Source: Bacillota bacterium (GTDB lineage Bacteria; Bacillota; Dethiobacteria; DTU022). Taken from it: a stretch of DNA of 64,000 nt. The position numbers were made by a program, and so were the translations under genes. Location of the stretch: assembly GCA_029782095.1 (NCBI GenBank), contig JAKOVL010000043.1:45843-109842 (forward strand). Direction: 5' to 3'. The notes beneath the pieces were generated by a model. It was not told where the DNA came from. It made no database searches and was given only the letters and a program-made list of their open reading frames with translations. Below are positions 8,866 to 17,069 of the stretch, piece by piece (the first letter of the stretch is position 1; each line of letters starts with the position of its first letter).

Positions 8866-8955
8866 TCAACATCTTGTTGATAATGTGAATAACAGGCGAG
8901 AAAGCGCGCTGCAAAGACCCTGTCTTGTGGATAACCTTGTGGAATATGTGGATTA
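8866..8955 (-). promoter_or_regulatory. DnaA-box cluster with adjacent palindrome
   Basis: Two perfect DnaA boxes (consensus TTATNCACA, read on the minus strand) lie at 8884-8892 (TTATTCACA) and 8926-8934 (TTATCCACA), with a one-mismatch box at 8947-8955 (TAATCCACA). All have the same orientation and are spaced 42 and 21 bases apart, about four and two helical turns. Immediately upstream TCAACA-TCT-TGTTGA (8866-8880) is a perfect palindrome. Direct DnaA control of murC, or a DnaA-titrating site, is inferred. Confidence 0.55.
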
Positions 8956-9067
8956 CTTTAAATGGAATTGCCTGCAAACTATATTATATGCAGGAGTTTA
9001 TGGTCTTAGAACATCTTTTTCCAGGATACATAACTTGTTTACCTAATCTGGCTGCCGGCGGCGGCAA

Positions 9068-9096
9068 TTGTATGCCGGGCATGCTTTTGATATAAT
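9068..9096 (+). promoter_or_regulatory. Possible murC promoter
   Basis: TTGTAT (9068-9073), a 17-base spacer and TATAAT (9091-9096); a second TATAAT occurs at 9101-9106. The -35 box is weak. It would start transcription about 70 bases before murC. Confidence 0.5.
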
Positions 9097-9173
9097 TACG
9101 TATAATTGCAGACAGGAATTGGATAAGAGTTGCATATGATTATTACCAGGGCAGAAAGGCAGGGAAGAACAGC

Positions 9174-10577
9174 TTGAAGCTTCCTGCAGTTGAACAGATA
9201 CATTTTATCGGCATCGGAGGTTACGGCATGAGCGCCCTGGCCCAGGTGATGCTTAAACTTGGCTACAGGGTTTCCGGCTCAGACCTTAAAGAATCTGCAT
9301 TGACCAGGCATCTGGCCAGTCAGGGGGCTGAGGTTATAATTGGCCACCACCGGGACAATTTGGGCCAAAGCGGGCTGGTAGTCTTTTCTACCGCCATCCC
9401 TGCCCATAACCCGGAGATGGAGGAAGCCCGGGCGCGCAACCTGCCGCTCTGGCATCGCTCCGAACTTTTGGCCTGCCTCCTGAACAGCCATTACGGTATT
9501 GCCGTGGCCGGAACGCACGGCAAAACTACCACCACCACCATGATCGCCCTGCTCCTGGAACAGGGGGGGCTGGATCCCACGGCCATTATCGGCGGGGTGG
9601 TCTCATCTTTTAATGGCAACGCCCGTATCGGTAGAAGCCGCTACCTGGTTGCGGAGGCCTGTGAAAGCGATCACTCGTTTTTGCGCTATTATCCCCGGAT
9701 CGCTCTCATTACCAACATTGAGCCGGATCACCTGGAGCACTATAACGGGAGCTTTGACCGGCTGTACCAGGCGTATATTGATTTCCTGGATAATCTTCAT
9801 CCTGAAGGCTGCGCTATTATCTGCACGGATGATCCACAGGTGCGCAGACTTAAAAAAATGATCAACCGGGATACAGTAACTTATGGCCTGGAGGGCGGCA
9901 GCGGGGAAAATACCGATTTTTGCGGCCGCCAGATTAACATTTCCGGAAAGGGCTCCACGTTTGTCCTTTACAGGGGCGACAGGCCTGTTACCGGAGAAAT
10001 AGTGCTTAAAGCGCCGGGGCGGCATAATATCTGCAACGCCGTGGGCGCGCTGGCGGTGGCCTCCCGGCTGGGCCTGGATCCGGCCCAATGCGCCGTTGCG
10101 CTGAGAGAATTTCGTGGGGCCGGCCGCCGCTTTGAAATTATCGCTGAAATTAACGACATTATGGTGGTAGACGATTATGCCCATCATCCCACCGAAGTGC
10201 GCGTAACCCTGGAGACGGCCCGGAGCTTTGACCGGCGCATTATCTGTATCTTCCAGCCGCACCGCTATACCAGGACAGCTTACTTTTTTGATGATTTTGC
10301 CCGCGCTTTTAGTGGAGCCGACCTGGTGCTGCTGCACCGCATCTACTCCGCCGGCGAGGAGCCCATAAGCGGCATCAGCAGCAGCGCCCTGGCGGAACGG
10401 ATCCGGCGGGAGAAAGGCGGCCCCGTTTTATTCAGCGATGAGATGATAGAGTTGGAGAATATGGTCCTTGAACAGGCCAGACCGGGAGACATTATTTTAG
10501 TTATGGGTGCCGGTGACATCAGCCGGCTGGCCCATAGCCTGGCGGAACGGCTCCGGGAGGGCAGCCGAACCGGGTAA
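9174..10577 (+). CDS. murC: UDP-N-acetylmuramate--L-alanine ligase MurC
   Basis: MurC adds L-alanine to UDP-N-acetylmuramic acid, the first amino acid of the peptidoglycan stem peptide, using ATP in the cytoplasm. The N-terminal UDP-binding motif GIGGYGMS, the ATP loop GTHGKTTTTT (about residues 113-122), the central EACESDHSF, and the C-terminal-domain DDYAHHPTE motif are all present. The length (467) is normal. Translation begins at TTG 9174, 8 bases after AGGGA. It stands alone between a long regulatory region and the glycan locus, not in the usual mur cluster. Confidence 0.97.
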   Translation: MKLPAVEQIHFIGIGGYGMSALAQVMLKLGYRVSGSDLKESALTRHLASQGAEVIIGHHRDNLGQSGLVVFSTAIPAHNPEMEEARARNLPLWHRSELLACLLNSHYGIAVAGTHGKTTTTTMIALLLEQGGLDPTAIIGGVVSSFNGNARIGRSRYLVAEACESDHSFLRYYPRIALITNIEPDHLEHYNGSFDRLYQAYIDFLDNLHPEGCAIICTDDPQVRRLKKMINRDTVTYGLEGGSGENTDFCGRQINISGKGSTFVLYRGDRPVTGEIVLKAPGRHNICNAVGALAVASRLGLDPAQCAVALREFRGAGRRFEIIAEINDIMVVDDYAHHPTEVRVTLETARSFDRRIICIFQPHRYTRTAYFFDDFARAFSGADLVLLHRIYSAGEEPISGISSSALAERIRREKGGPVLFSDEMIELENMVLEQARPGDIILVMGAGDISRLAHSLAERLREGSRTG

Positions 10578-10579
10578 GC

Positions 10580-10607
10580 CCGGCGGTCTTATTTGCAGGA
10601 CCACCGG
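10580..10607 (+). terminator. Hairpin just after murC, weak terminator
   Basis: CCGGCGGTC (10580-10588) and GACCACCGG (10599-10607) form a 9-bp stem with one mismatch, 2 bases past the murC stop. No T-run follows, so terminator activity is uncertain. Confidence 0.3.
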
Positions 10608-10669
10608 CAGTTGATGGTTACAGTAAATTTTGCGCAACACCAGATGCAGCACAGGAGAATTAAGCGAGC

Positions 10670-11323
10670 ATGAATATTTTAATACTGCAGCAGCATTTTA
10701 ATCTACGGGAAGACGACCGTCCCGGCTGTATCATCCAGGCGGGGCGCGAGCTGGCTTCCCGGGGCCATTGTGTCTACGTTATTACCGGCAACAGCGCCCC
10801 GGCCCAACCCCTGGGAAAGAAAAAGATCGGCCTGTTCCAAAAAGATGGACTGGCGATTATAGTGCTGAATATCCCCTACAAGAGCGAGATGAAAGCGCCA
10901 GATAAAATCCGCAATCTTGCCGCTTACGCCAGGAAGGCCCTTCTGCAGGGACGCCGGCTGCCCAGGCCGGAGCTAATCATCGCAGCCTCACCGCCGCTGA
11001 CTGCGGCTGCACCGGCCATTTCCTTGAGCCGGCGCTTTGGTGCGCCTTTAATCTTAGTAATGGGGGAGCTGTGGCCGGACGCACTGATCCGGCGGGGAAC
11101 CCTTAAGCATCAAACCTTAATTAAGCTGGCCCGCAGGCTGGAGCAGAAAGCCTATGCCGCCGCGGCAGCCATAGTGGCCCTATCTCCGGCTGTGGCTGAT
11201 TCTTTGAAAAGGGAGACGGCTTGTCGGGGCAAAATACATATCATTGGCGAGGACCAGCCGGAAAGCGAACGCGCTTGCCGCTTTATCCGGGTGTTAGAAG
11301 GGCTGAGGCCGTTAAAGAAATAG
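10670..11323 (+). CDS. Stand-alone GT4-type N-terminal glycosyltransferase domain
   Basis: The protein (217 residues) resembles only the acceptor-binding N-terminal half of a GT-B, GT4-like (WbuB type) glycosyltransferase: N-terminal ILILQQHF, then an R-G-H-x-V-x-V-I-T motif, and VMGELWPDALIRRG, matching the D/E-L-W-P segment of that family. The C-terminal nucleotide-sugar half with the E-x7-E motif is absent; the reading frame ends cleanly soon after the linker helix. It is either a degenerate remnant or half of a two-subunit enzyme, but no partner C-domain gene is adjacent. The ATG follows AGGAG. The sortase gene starts 50 bases downstream. Confidence 0.7.
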   Translation: MNILILQQHFNLREDDRPGCIIQAGRELASRGHCVYVITGNSAPAQPLGKKKIGLFQKDGLAIIVLNIPYKSEMKAPDKIRNLAAYARKALLQGRRLPRPELIIAASPPLTAAAPAISLSRRFGAPLILVMGELWPDALIRRGTLKHQTLIKLARRLEQKAYAAAAAIVALSPAVADSLKRETACRGKIHIIGEDQPESERACRFIRVLEGLRPLKK

Positions 11324-11372
11324 ACTGTTCCAGGCCGCCCTGTGTGGTTAAAATCAAAAACGGAAAGGGTGA

Positions 11373-12032
11373 ATGAGCTTGTCCGTTTCTGAAGAAAAAG
11401 AGGGGAAGGGGTTTTGGAGCGGCAATTTTAAAATCTGGCGGATCATCGGCGCAGTATTGATGGCGGCCGGTTTGATTTTGCTGGGCTATGCCGGTTGGCA
11501 AAAAGCGCTGGTTGCCTACCACCAGTACCAGCTAAGAAAAAACTATGCGGAGACGGAGGAAATACCGGAAACAGTAGAAGAAGAAACATTTGAGCGCGTG
11601 GTCATCCGGGAATGGCAGCCCATGCGCATCATTATCCCCAAAATTGATGTGGACCTGGTAGTGCAGCAGGGCGATGTTTTTGATATGGAGCTCCATGACA
11701 AGGGGCCGGTTCATTTTGGCATGAGCGACCTGCCCAGTACCGAAGGGGGCAACACGGCCATCGCCGGGCACCGCGGTACCCGCTGGGGCTTTTTCACCGA
11801 TGTGGACCTGCTCGAAGAGGGGGACGAAATTTACCTGGATGTGGCCGGATACCGCTTTATCTACCTGGTGGAATGGATTAAAATAGTGGATCCATATGAT
11901 TGGAGCGTTATCGACAGCACCGATTATCCCGCCATAACCCTCCAGACCTGCGAACCGAAATACTCTTCCGCCACGCACCGCTTGATCGTCCGGGGTGCGC
12001 TGGATCGGGTAACGGCCGCTCCCCGCCCTTAA
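11373..12032 (+). CDS. Sortase (class D/E-like cysteine transpeptidase)
   Basis: Sortases anchor surface proteins to peptidoglycan or polymerise pili. A cytoplasmic N-terminus and one membrane helix (residues about 24-47) are followed by the sortase barrel. The catalytic triad is visible as AGHRGTR (His), the TLQTCEP motif (Cys) and RLIVRG (Arg). The length (219) is typical of class D/E. No LPxTG-type substrate protein was found in the window. An AT-rich terminator follows within 30 bases. The class assignment is less sure than the family. Confidence 0.9.
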   Translation: MSLSVSEEKEGKGFWSGNFKIWRIIGAVLMAAGLILLGYAGWQKALVAYHQYQLRKNYAETEEIPETVEEETFERVVIREWQPMRIIIPKIDVDLVVQQGDVFDMELHDKGPVHFGMSDLPSTEGGNTAIAGHRGTRWGFFTDVDLLEEGDEIYLDVAGYRFIYLVEWIKIVDPYDWSVIDSTDYPAITLQTCEPKYSSATHRLIVRGALDRVTAAPRP

Positions 12033-12063
12033 GCGAACCAGAATCTAGCTGCCCGGCCAGGTG

Positions 12064-12091
12064 CAGGAGTGAAGATCACTCCTGTTTTTTT
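12064..12091 (+). terminator. Rho-independent terminator after the sortase gene
   Basis: CAGGAGTGA (12064-12072), a 3-base loop and TCACTCCTG (12076-12084) form a perfect 9-bp stem followed by seven T (12085-12091). Confidence 0.92.
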
Positions 12092-12260
12092 GGCCATGCA
12101 AATTTTTTTGTTTTGCAGGATAACCACGTCGAAAACAGAATTAATATCACAACAGCAATCCAAATTACATAATACCGCCGGCAGCAGGCGAGCGAAACTT
12201 TGGCCGCTGTCCCGTCCTTTCATAACTTGAAGCGGGACAGGCTGCCTTGCATTTGCCGCA

Positions 12261-12293
12261 ATAATCGCTGCAGCTTGGAGCTGCAGCGATTAT
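12261..12293 (+). other. Perfect 14-bp inverted repeat (hairpin or operator)
   Basis: ATAATCGCTGCAGC (12261-12274) is the exact reverse complement of 12280-12293 across the 5-base loop TTGGA. It has no T-run on either side, so it is unlikely to be a normal terminator. It may be a protein-binding site or a structured leader for the gene at 12406. Confidence 0.55.
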
Positions 12294-12405
12294 GCTGGCC
12301 TGCAAATTTACACGGCGGTGATTCATTATTCACGGCCAGAGCCTGGGAACCTTTGGTCGACGAACCGGGTCTGAGCTTTTCGGTAGGATTGAAGCGGTTC
12401 TCGGC

Positions 12406-13746
12406 ATGGTAGGAGCGTTAGAAGAAATGCGGGGCAAATTCAGACTTATCCTAGAAAATAACTATAATTGCATGCTGGTATTGTTCCTGGTGCTAATTGT
12501 AGCCCTGGCGGCTGCCATGGCTGCAACCACCGATTACAACATTCACCCGGACGAAAAAGTACATTTTGAAGCAGTGAGATATTACACGAAGCACTGGCTG
12601 CCCCCGGCCGTAGGCCACCAGGATACACTTGAATCCTATTCAGTTTACGGCCATTCCCGCTTAAACGAGCTGGGCTTCTACTATTTTTTTGCCGGGAAAT
12701 TTGCCGCTTTGCTGGCGCCTTTAACGGGAAATTTGTTGCTTAACGCCAGGCTGTTTAACCTGCTGTTGCTAATCATTCTGGTTATATGCGTTCTTAGGGC
12801 GCCCGGCAGTTACAAGCTGCTGGGTGGTGTTTTTTTAATCACACCGCAGGTTTGGTACATATTTAGCTATGTCAATTCCGACGCATTTGCCCTGTTTCTA
12901 TCCCTGGCCATTACGGCCCAGCTACTCCTCAGGGACAGCATGACGATGCGTTATCTGAACAGCCCTTCTTATACGCGAGAGTTCTACCGGAGCTTGCCGC
13001 TAATTTTAATGGCAGTGTTTCTCTATTTTACCAAGTCAAATTTTTATATCTATTTTATCTTTATCCTGGGGTGGGGGCTGGGGTTGCTGTACCTGCGCTC
13101 TGATCGCAAGCAATTGTTTTTCAAGTATTTGGTGATGGTCGCGCTATTCCTGGCTTTGGTTGGAGCACGCTACGGCCTCGATTATGCCATGTTCGGACCG
13201 GAGAAGGGAGATCAGCTAAAACAGATGCAGGAGCAGACAGCCGCAGAGGAATATAAGCCCAGGCTCCGGGCCACAGGGGAAGGGCATCCGAACCTAAACC
13301 TGAGAAAAAAAGGGATCAGCTACCGGGAACTATTTAGCGATCCCTATAACTGGCACCGCGGTATTTTTTACACTTTTAGCGGTGCCTACGGCCATATGGA
13401 TTATTTTGGCACAGCCCTTTACTACCGGCTGATGCTGCTGGCTTACCTTCTTCTGACCGCGATAACATGCTTTGTGCTCTGGCCCTGCGGCGCGGAGGCA
13501 AGATTTCTGTTGATAATCACAGCCGCCTTGGGCTTGCTGACCCTATATTTGGCCTCGTACCACTCCTGGACGTCCGATTTCCAACCCCAGGGCCGCTATC
13601 TATTCCCGGTACTGGCCATAGCAGCCTATGTTTTTGGCCGTTACGGCCAAGAGCTAAGCCGCAGTACCGGTTTTAAAGTAACCCTGGCGGCGGTGGCGGC
13701 GCTGTCTCTATATTCCTTTGTAAACTACGGGTTATTGCAGCTCTAG
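12406..13746 (+). CDS. Polytopic membrane protein, DUF2142-like, probable GT-C glycosyltransferase
   Basis: The protein (446 residues) has about ten membrane helices. An early exoplasmic loop carries HPDEKVHFEA, matching the P-D-E-x-x-H motif of DUF2142/GT-C proteins; NSD lies in a second loop and QGRYLFP near the C-terminus, all typical of that family. Members sit in surface-polysaccharide loci and are thought to use polyprenyl-phosphate sugars. The start is unclear: ATG 12406 lacks a ribosome site, while ATG 12427 has AGGAG 12 bases upstream. It is followed by a polyprenyl-phosphate glycosyltransferase and another GT-C, which supports a lipid-sugar-dependent role. Confidence 0.75.
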   Translation: MVGALEEMRGKFRLILENNYNCMLVLFLVLIVALAAAMAATTDYNIHPDEKVHFEAVRYYTKHWLPPAVGHQDTLESYSVYGHSRLNELGFYYFFAGKFAALLAPLTGNLLLNARLFNLLLLIILVICVLRAPGSYKLLGGVFLITPQVWYIFSYVNSDAFALFLSLAITAQLLLRDSMTMRYLNSPSYTREFYRSLPLILMAVFLYFTKSNFYIYFIFILGWGLGLLYLRSDRKQLFFKYLVMVALFLALVGARYGLDYAMFGPEKGDQLKQMQEQTAAEEYKPRLRATGEGHPNLNLRKKGISYRELFSDPYNWHRGIFYTFSGAYGHMDYFGTALYYRLMLLAYLLLTAITCFVLWPCGAEARFLLIITAALGLLTLYLASYHSWTSDFQPQGRYLFPVLAIAAYVFGRYGQELSRSTGFKVTLAAVAALSLYSFVNYGLLQL

Positions 13747-13773
13747 TATCTTTTCATGAAAGAAGGTGCACCC

Positions 13774-14745
13774 TTGACAGCACATACACCGTTTATCTCT
13801 GTAGTTATTCCGGTCCTGAATGAAGCGGAATGTATAGCCCAGCTGCATGAAGAGATCGTCAGTGTATGCGAAAAAGAAGGTTATACTTACGAAATTATTA
13901 TCGTTGATGACGGCTCTACGGATGGCACCGGCGATATTGTTAAAAAATTGGCACCGGTAGTTTATATCCGTTTAAGGCGCAACTTCGGCCAGACGGCGGC
14001 CCTGGACTGCGGCATCAAAAAGGCCCGGGGCAAGTTAATTGTAACCATGGACGGAGATCAACAGAATGACCCGGCCGATATACCCATGCTGATACGCCAT
14101 CTTGAAGAAAACGACCTGGACGTGGTTTCCGGGTGGCGAAAACATAGAAAAGACCCATTGATGAAAAGGCTTTCTTCCCGGGCGGCCAATTTTGTGCGCG
14201 GCCTGATGATCAAGGACGGTTTAAATGATTCAGGCTGTACGCTTAAAGTATACCGGGCCGAATGTTTTAACGGCATCAGCCTCTACGGGGAGATGCACCG
14301 CTTTATCCCTGCAGTGCTGAAAATTAAAGGCTACCGCATCGGCGAGTGCGTGGTTAATCACCGTCCCCGGCTCACCGGATACACCAAGTACGGCTGGAAA
14401 CGCGGGCTGAAAGGGTTGATCGACATGGTCAGCGTCTGGTTCTGGCACAAGTACGCGGTAAGGCCGCTGCACCTTTTGGGCGGATTGGGAGTAGCCTTTG
14501 TCCTGGCCGGTATGGCTGTGGCTGCAGTGGGTATAGCCTTTTATCTGGCAGAAATCACCCTATTTCGTTTTTTCCTGCCCATATTATCCGCATTCCTTTT
14601 GATTTCCGGCATCCAATTCTTTCTTTTTGGCTTAATTGCCGATATGATGTCTAAAAATTATTTTGAAACAACACCGGATCAGCCTTACAGCGTGCGTGAA
14701 GTGGTGGAGTTGAAGAAAACAGCAATAGAGGATTCTGTATCTTAA
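13774..14745 (+). CDS. GT2 polyprenyl-phosphate glycosyltransferase (DPM1/GtrB-like) with two membrane helices
   Basis: This enzyme most likely moves a sugar from a nucleotide sugar to undecaprenyl phosphate at the cytoplasmic face. The N-terminal SVVIPVLNEAE, the IIIVDDGSTDGT motif and the metal-binding MDGDQQNDP (about residue 95) are those of the DPM1/ArnC/GtrB group. Two hydrophobic helices close the protein (about residues 235-262 and 270-295). TTG 13774 is preferred to ATG 13756 because AAGGTG lies 5 bases upstream of it. The next gene is a GT-C transferase that would use the lipid-linked sugar. Confidence 0.88.
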   Translation: MTAHTPFISVVIPVLNEAECIAQLHEEIVSVCEKEGYTYEIIIVDDGSTDGTGDIVKKLAPVVYIRLRRNFGQTAALDCGIKKARGKLIVTMDGDQQNDPADIPMLIRHLEENDLDVVSGWRKHRKDPLMKRLSSRAANFVRGLMIKDGLNDSGCTLKVYRAECFNGISLYGEMHRFIPAVLKIKGYRIGECVVNHRPRLTGYTKYGWKRGLKGLIDMVSVWFWHKYAVRPLHLLGGLGVAFVLAGMAVAAVGIAFYLAEITLFRFFLPILSAFLLISGIQFFLFGLIADMMSKNYFETTPDQPYSVREVVELKKTAIEDSVS

Positions 14746-14789
14746 AAGGTGTAATGGCTACAGCAAACAGTGGTGGAGGATAAAGATCG

Positions 14790-17069
14790 GTGTTTCTAAA
14801 AAAATGTGGAGCAGCAATTTTTAAAAACGGCGGTTTTATCCTGGCCTATATTATTTTGGCCCTGGTTTACCTGTTGTCCCTGCAATTTACTCCCGTAACC
14901 TTGACCCTGGAAATGAAGGTTTCAGCGAAGGATACGGGACAGTTGTTTTATGATCACGGATTCGGGTTTAGGGAAAGTAACAGTATCAGTTTCCCTGTCG
15001 ATAATACTGACGATTTTGCTAATTATCAGCTGCTTGTCCCCCGGGGAAGAATTGTATCTTTGCGTATTGACCCGATGACGCAGGAAGGCACCTTTTCAAT
15101 CCGCTCCATATCCTTCGAAGCCTCCGGTAAACTGGTCAAGCTGGAGGGAGAGCGGCTGCGGGACAGCCTGGTTCCATTAAACCAGGTCGAGTTCGATTAC
15201 GCAGGCGGCATCGTGCGTGGAATTGCCACGGGAGTGGATCCATTTTTTGGTTTTACCGGGATCCGTTTGGCCAATCGCTTCCCCTTATACATAACCCTGC
15301 CGCTGTTACTTGCACTGCTGCTGCTAACTTTAGCAGTGCGAAAATTTTTCTTCAACCAGCAATATGAACTATCCTTTGCCGTCTTTCTGCTGGCCTTTGC
15401 CCTTCCGGCTTCATTGCCCCTATATTTCTCGCTGGCGCTGGCGCTTATGGCAGTGTTAAACTATATCTATTTGCAGTGGCAACCGGGAATAATACCGGCC
15501 TCCCATGCCCTGGACAGCGCATCTGCCCTAAAGGGAAGCGATTGGTGCAAGAACAGGCGGCTGACTGAATTCTGCTGCCTGGGCCTGGCGCTGCTGCTGG
15601 CCTTTATGCTGCGTATAACTAATCTTACAATACTAGATCCTTATACCGATGAGTACAGCCACTTGCTGGCTGCGAAAACTTATCTTGATACCGGCGCGCT
15701 CACTTATACCAGGGCCAGCCTGGTTACCTGGCTGACCGCCTTCTTTTATCGCATCGGAAATGCCTCTTCGTTCTATGAATACCTGCACTGGGGAAGGGTT
15801 CCCGGAGTCATTTTCAGTTCGCTCACGGTGATCCCGCTGTACTATTTGGCACGTAAAATTTCACGGCCGGTCGCCTTAATTAGCGTTTTTTTATGGGCCA
15901 CATCCCCCTGGGCAATCGGCGTTTCCAAAACGATCCGGGAGTACGCCTTTTATCCGTTTTTTATCTTGCTGGCGGCCTTTTCCCTGGTCAAATCGTTTGA
16001 TTTGCTGTTTATGTATAAAATAAAACAACTTCATAAAACTGTTTTGTTTCTTTTACCAGCGGTCGCTTTAGTCGTCTTCGCTTTTGGCCACGATGTTGCT
16101 TCCACTTTAAGAATCTGCGCAATTGTTTTCGCCAGCATTGCGTGCTATTATTGCCTGGTAAATATAGACAGGTTGAATGCTTTGCCTGGTAGAGCACGAT
16201 TAATCGCTTATTGCGCTATTCTGCTGCTTGGATCCGGTATAGCCGTATTAATGATAGCTTACGCGAATAAAACCGGGCATGTTAGTATTACTGATGTGAC
16301 AGTTGCAGATTACTGGTTTCGGGTTTTCTTTGTCCCTGGAAGCATGAGCGTACCCATGCACTGGTGGGGAAATTTTCCTTTCACGCCTGTGGCGGTTTTT
16401 CTTGGCGCCATCGGTTTTTTCTATGCCGTGTCTAGAAAAAATCGAGGATATTTTTTGCATCTTGTAGTTTTTTCCGTTCTATTAATTTTTTATATCTTTT
16501 TTTTCAATCGTTACGGCAGGCCGCGATACATTTTTTATGCACTTCCTTTTTTTATCCCTCTGGTAGCCACAGCAGTATACGCCATACTTGATTTTGCACG
16601 TCAACTGAAGCCTTTTTATTTAAAAATAGCGGGCATTGCCTTCGCTGCCATCTTTCTATTTCAGACCTTCAATTATCAAAACATTTTGTACCCGCTCTTT
16701 TCCGATGAACACGGATATATTAAAACGACCAATGAACATCATGATTCGTTAAAAAGTATCTTCGAATTACTGGAAAAAGAAGCGACATCGGAGGATGTGT
16801 TTATTACTACTATAGCATCGAGCATGCTTATTTTGTCGGGAATTGATCCGGAAAGGATCCACAGTTATAATTATAAAGATAAGAACCGCTTTGAAAAGGT
16901 GGAACGAATTGTAAATGAGAACAGCCAGGGCTATATGATCCTGGACTGGCGTAGAAACGGTCATTTTGCCGAAGGTTATCCCAAGGAAGGCCAATTTATG
17001 ATTGGCGATACCCTTGTGGAAGTGATCCAGAATAAAGAGGGGATGCAGGTATACCGTTGGAAAAGATAA
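14790..17069 (+). CDS. Polytopic GT39/PMT-like (ArnT-type) GT-C glycosyltransferase
   Basis: The 759-residue protein has an N-terminal membrane helix, an exoplasmic beta-rich domain (about residues 35-160), then about a dozen membrane helices and a soluble tail. The hallmark acidic motif in the first loop of the GT-C core is DPYTDEYSHLL (about residues 285-295), and GRPRYIFYALPFF near the last helices also fits the PMT_2 family. It should transfer a sugar from a polyprenyl-phosphate carrier to a protein or glycan outside the membrane. GTG 14790 follows GGAGGA by 9 bases. The extra N-terminal beta domain before the GT-C core is uncommon. The 3' end overlaps the next gene by 13 bases. Confidence 0.85.
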   Translation: MFLKKCGAAIFKNGGFILAYIILALVYLLSLQFTPVTLTLEMKVSAKDTGQLFYDHGFGFRESNSISFPVDNTDDFANYQLLVPRGRIVSLRIDPMTQEGTFSIRSISFEASGKLVKLEGERLRDSLVPLNQVEFDYAGGIVRGIATGVDPFFGFTGIRLANRFPLYITLPLLLALLLLTLAVRKFFFNQQYELSFAVFLLAFALPASLPLYFSLALALMAVLNYIYLQWQPGIIPASHALDSASALKGSDWCKNRRLTEFCCLGLALLLAFMLRITNLTILDPYTDEYSHLLAAKTYLDTGALTYTRASLVTWLTAFFYRIGNASSFYEYLHWGRVPGVIFSSLTVIPLYYLARKISRPVALISVFLWATSPWAIGVSKTIREYAFYPFFILLAAFSLVKSFDLLFMYKIKQLHKTVLFLLPAVALVVFAFGHDVASTLRICAIVFASIACYYCLVNIDRLNALPGRARLIAYCAILLLGSGIAVLMIAYANKTGHVSITDVTVADYWFRVFFVPGSMSVPMHWWGNFPFTPVAVFLGAIGFFYAVSRKNRGYFLHLVVFSVLLIFYIFFFNRYGRPRYIFYALPFFIPLVATAVYAILDFARQLKPFYLKIAGIAFAAIFLFQTFNYQNILYPLFSDEHGYIKTTNEHHDSLKSIFELLEKEATSEDVFITTIASSMLILSGIDPERIHSYNYKDKNRFEKVERIVNENSQGYMILDWRRNGHFAEGYPKEGQFMIGDTLVEVIQNKEGMQVYRWKR

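Larger units (their letters stand above)
8489..9173 (+). other. Non-coding intergenic region, tsaD to murC
   Basis: No gene is supported in these 685 bases. The first third holds degenerate CAG-CAG and AGTCAG-type short repeats (about 8495-8600) and a loosely complementary copy near 8738-8760, which look like a decayed interspersed element. The last third carries an operator-like palindrome, a DnaA-box cluster and the murC promoter, listed separately. Confidence 0.6.
12033..12405 (+). other. Non-coding region between sortase and membrane-protein genes
   Basis: This stretch of 373 bases holds the sortase terminator and a second, perfect 14-bp hairpin at 12261-12293. No supported gene lies in it; a 70-codon reading frame at 12200-12412 runs through the hairpin and shows no protein-like features. 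Confidence 0.6.

Noticed and set aside
12200..12412. 70-codon plus-strand reading frame before the DUF2142-like gene
   Set aside because: It runs through the perfect hairpin at 12261-12293, has an unusual composition rich in Arg, Cys and Trp, and no recognisable motif.
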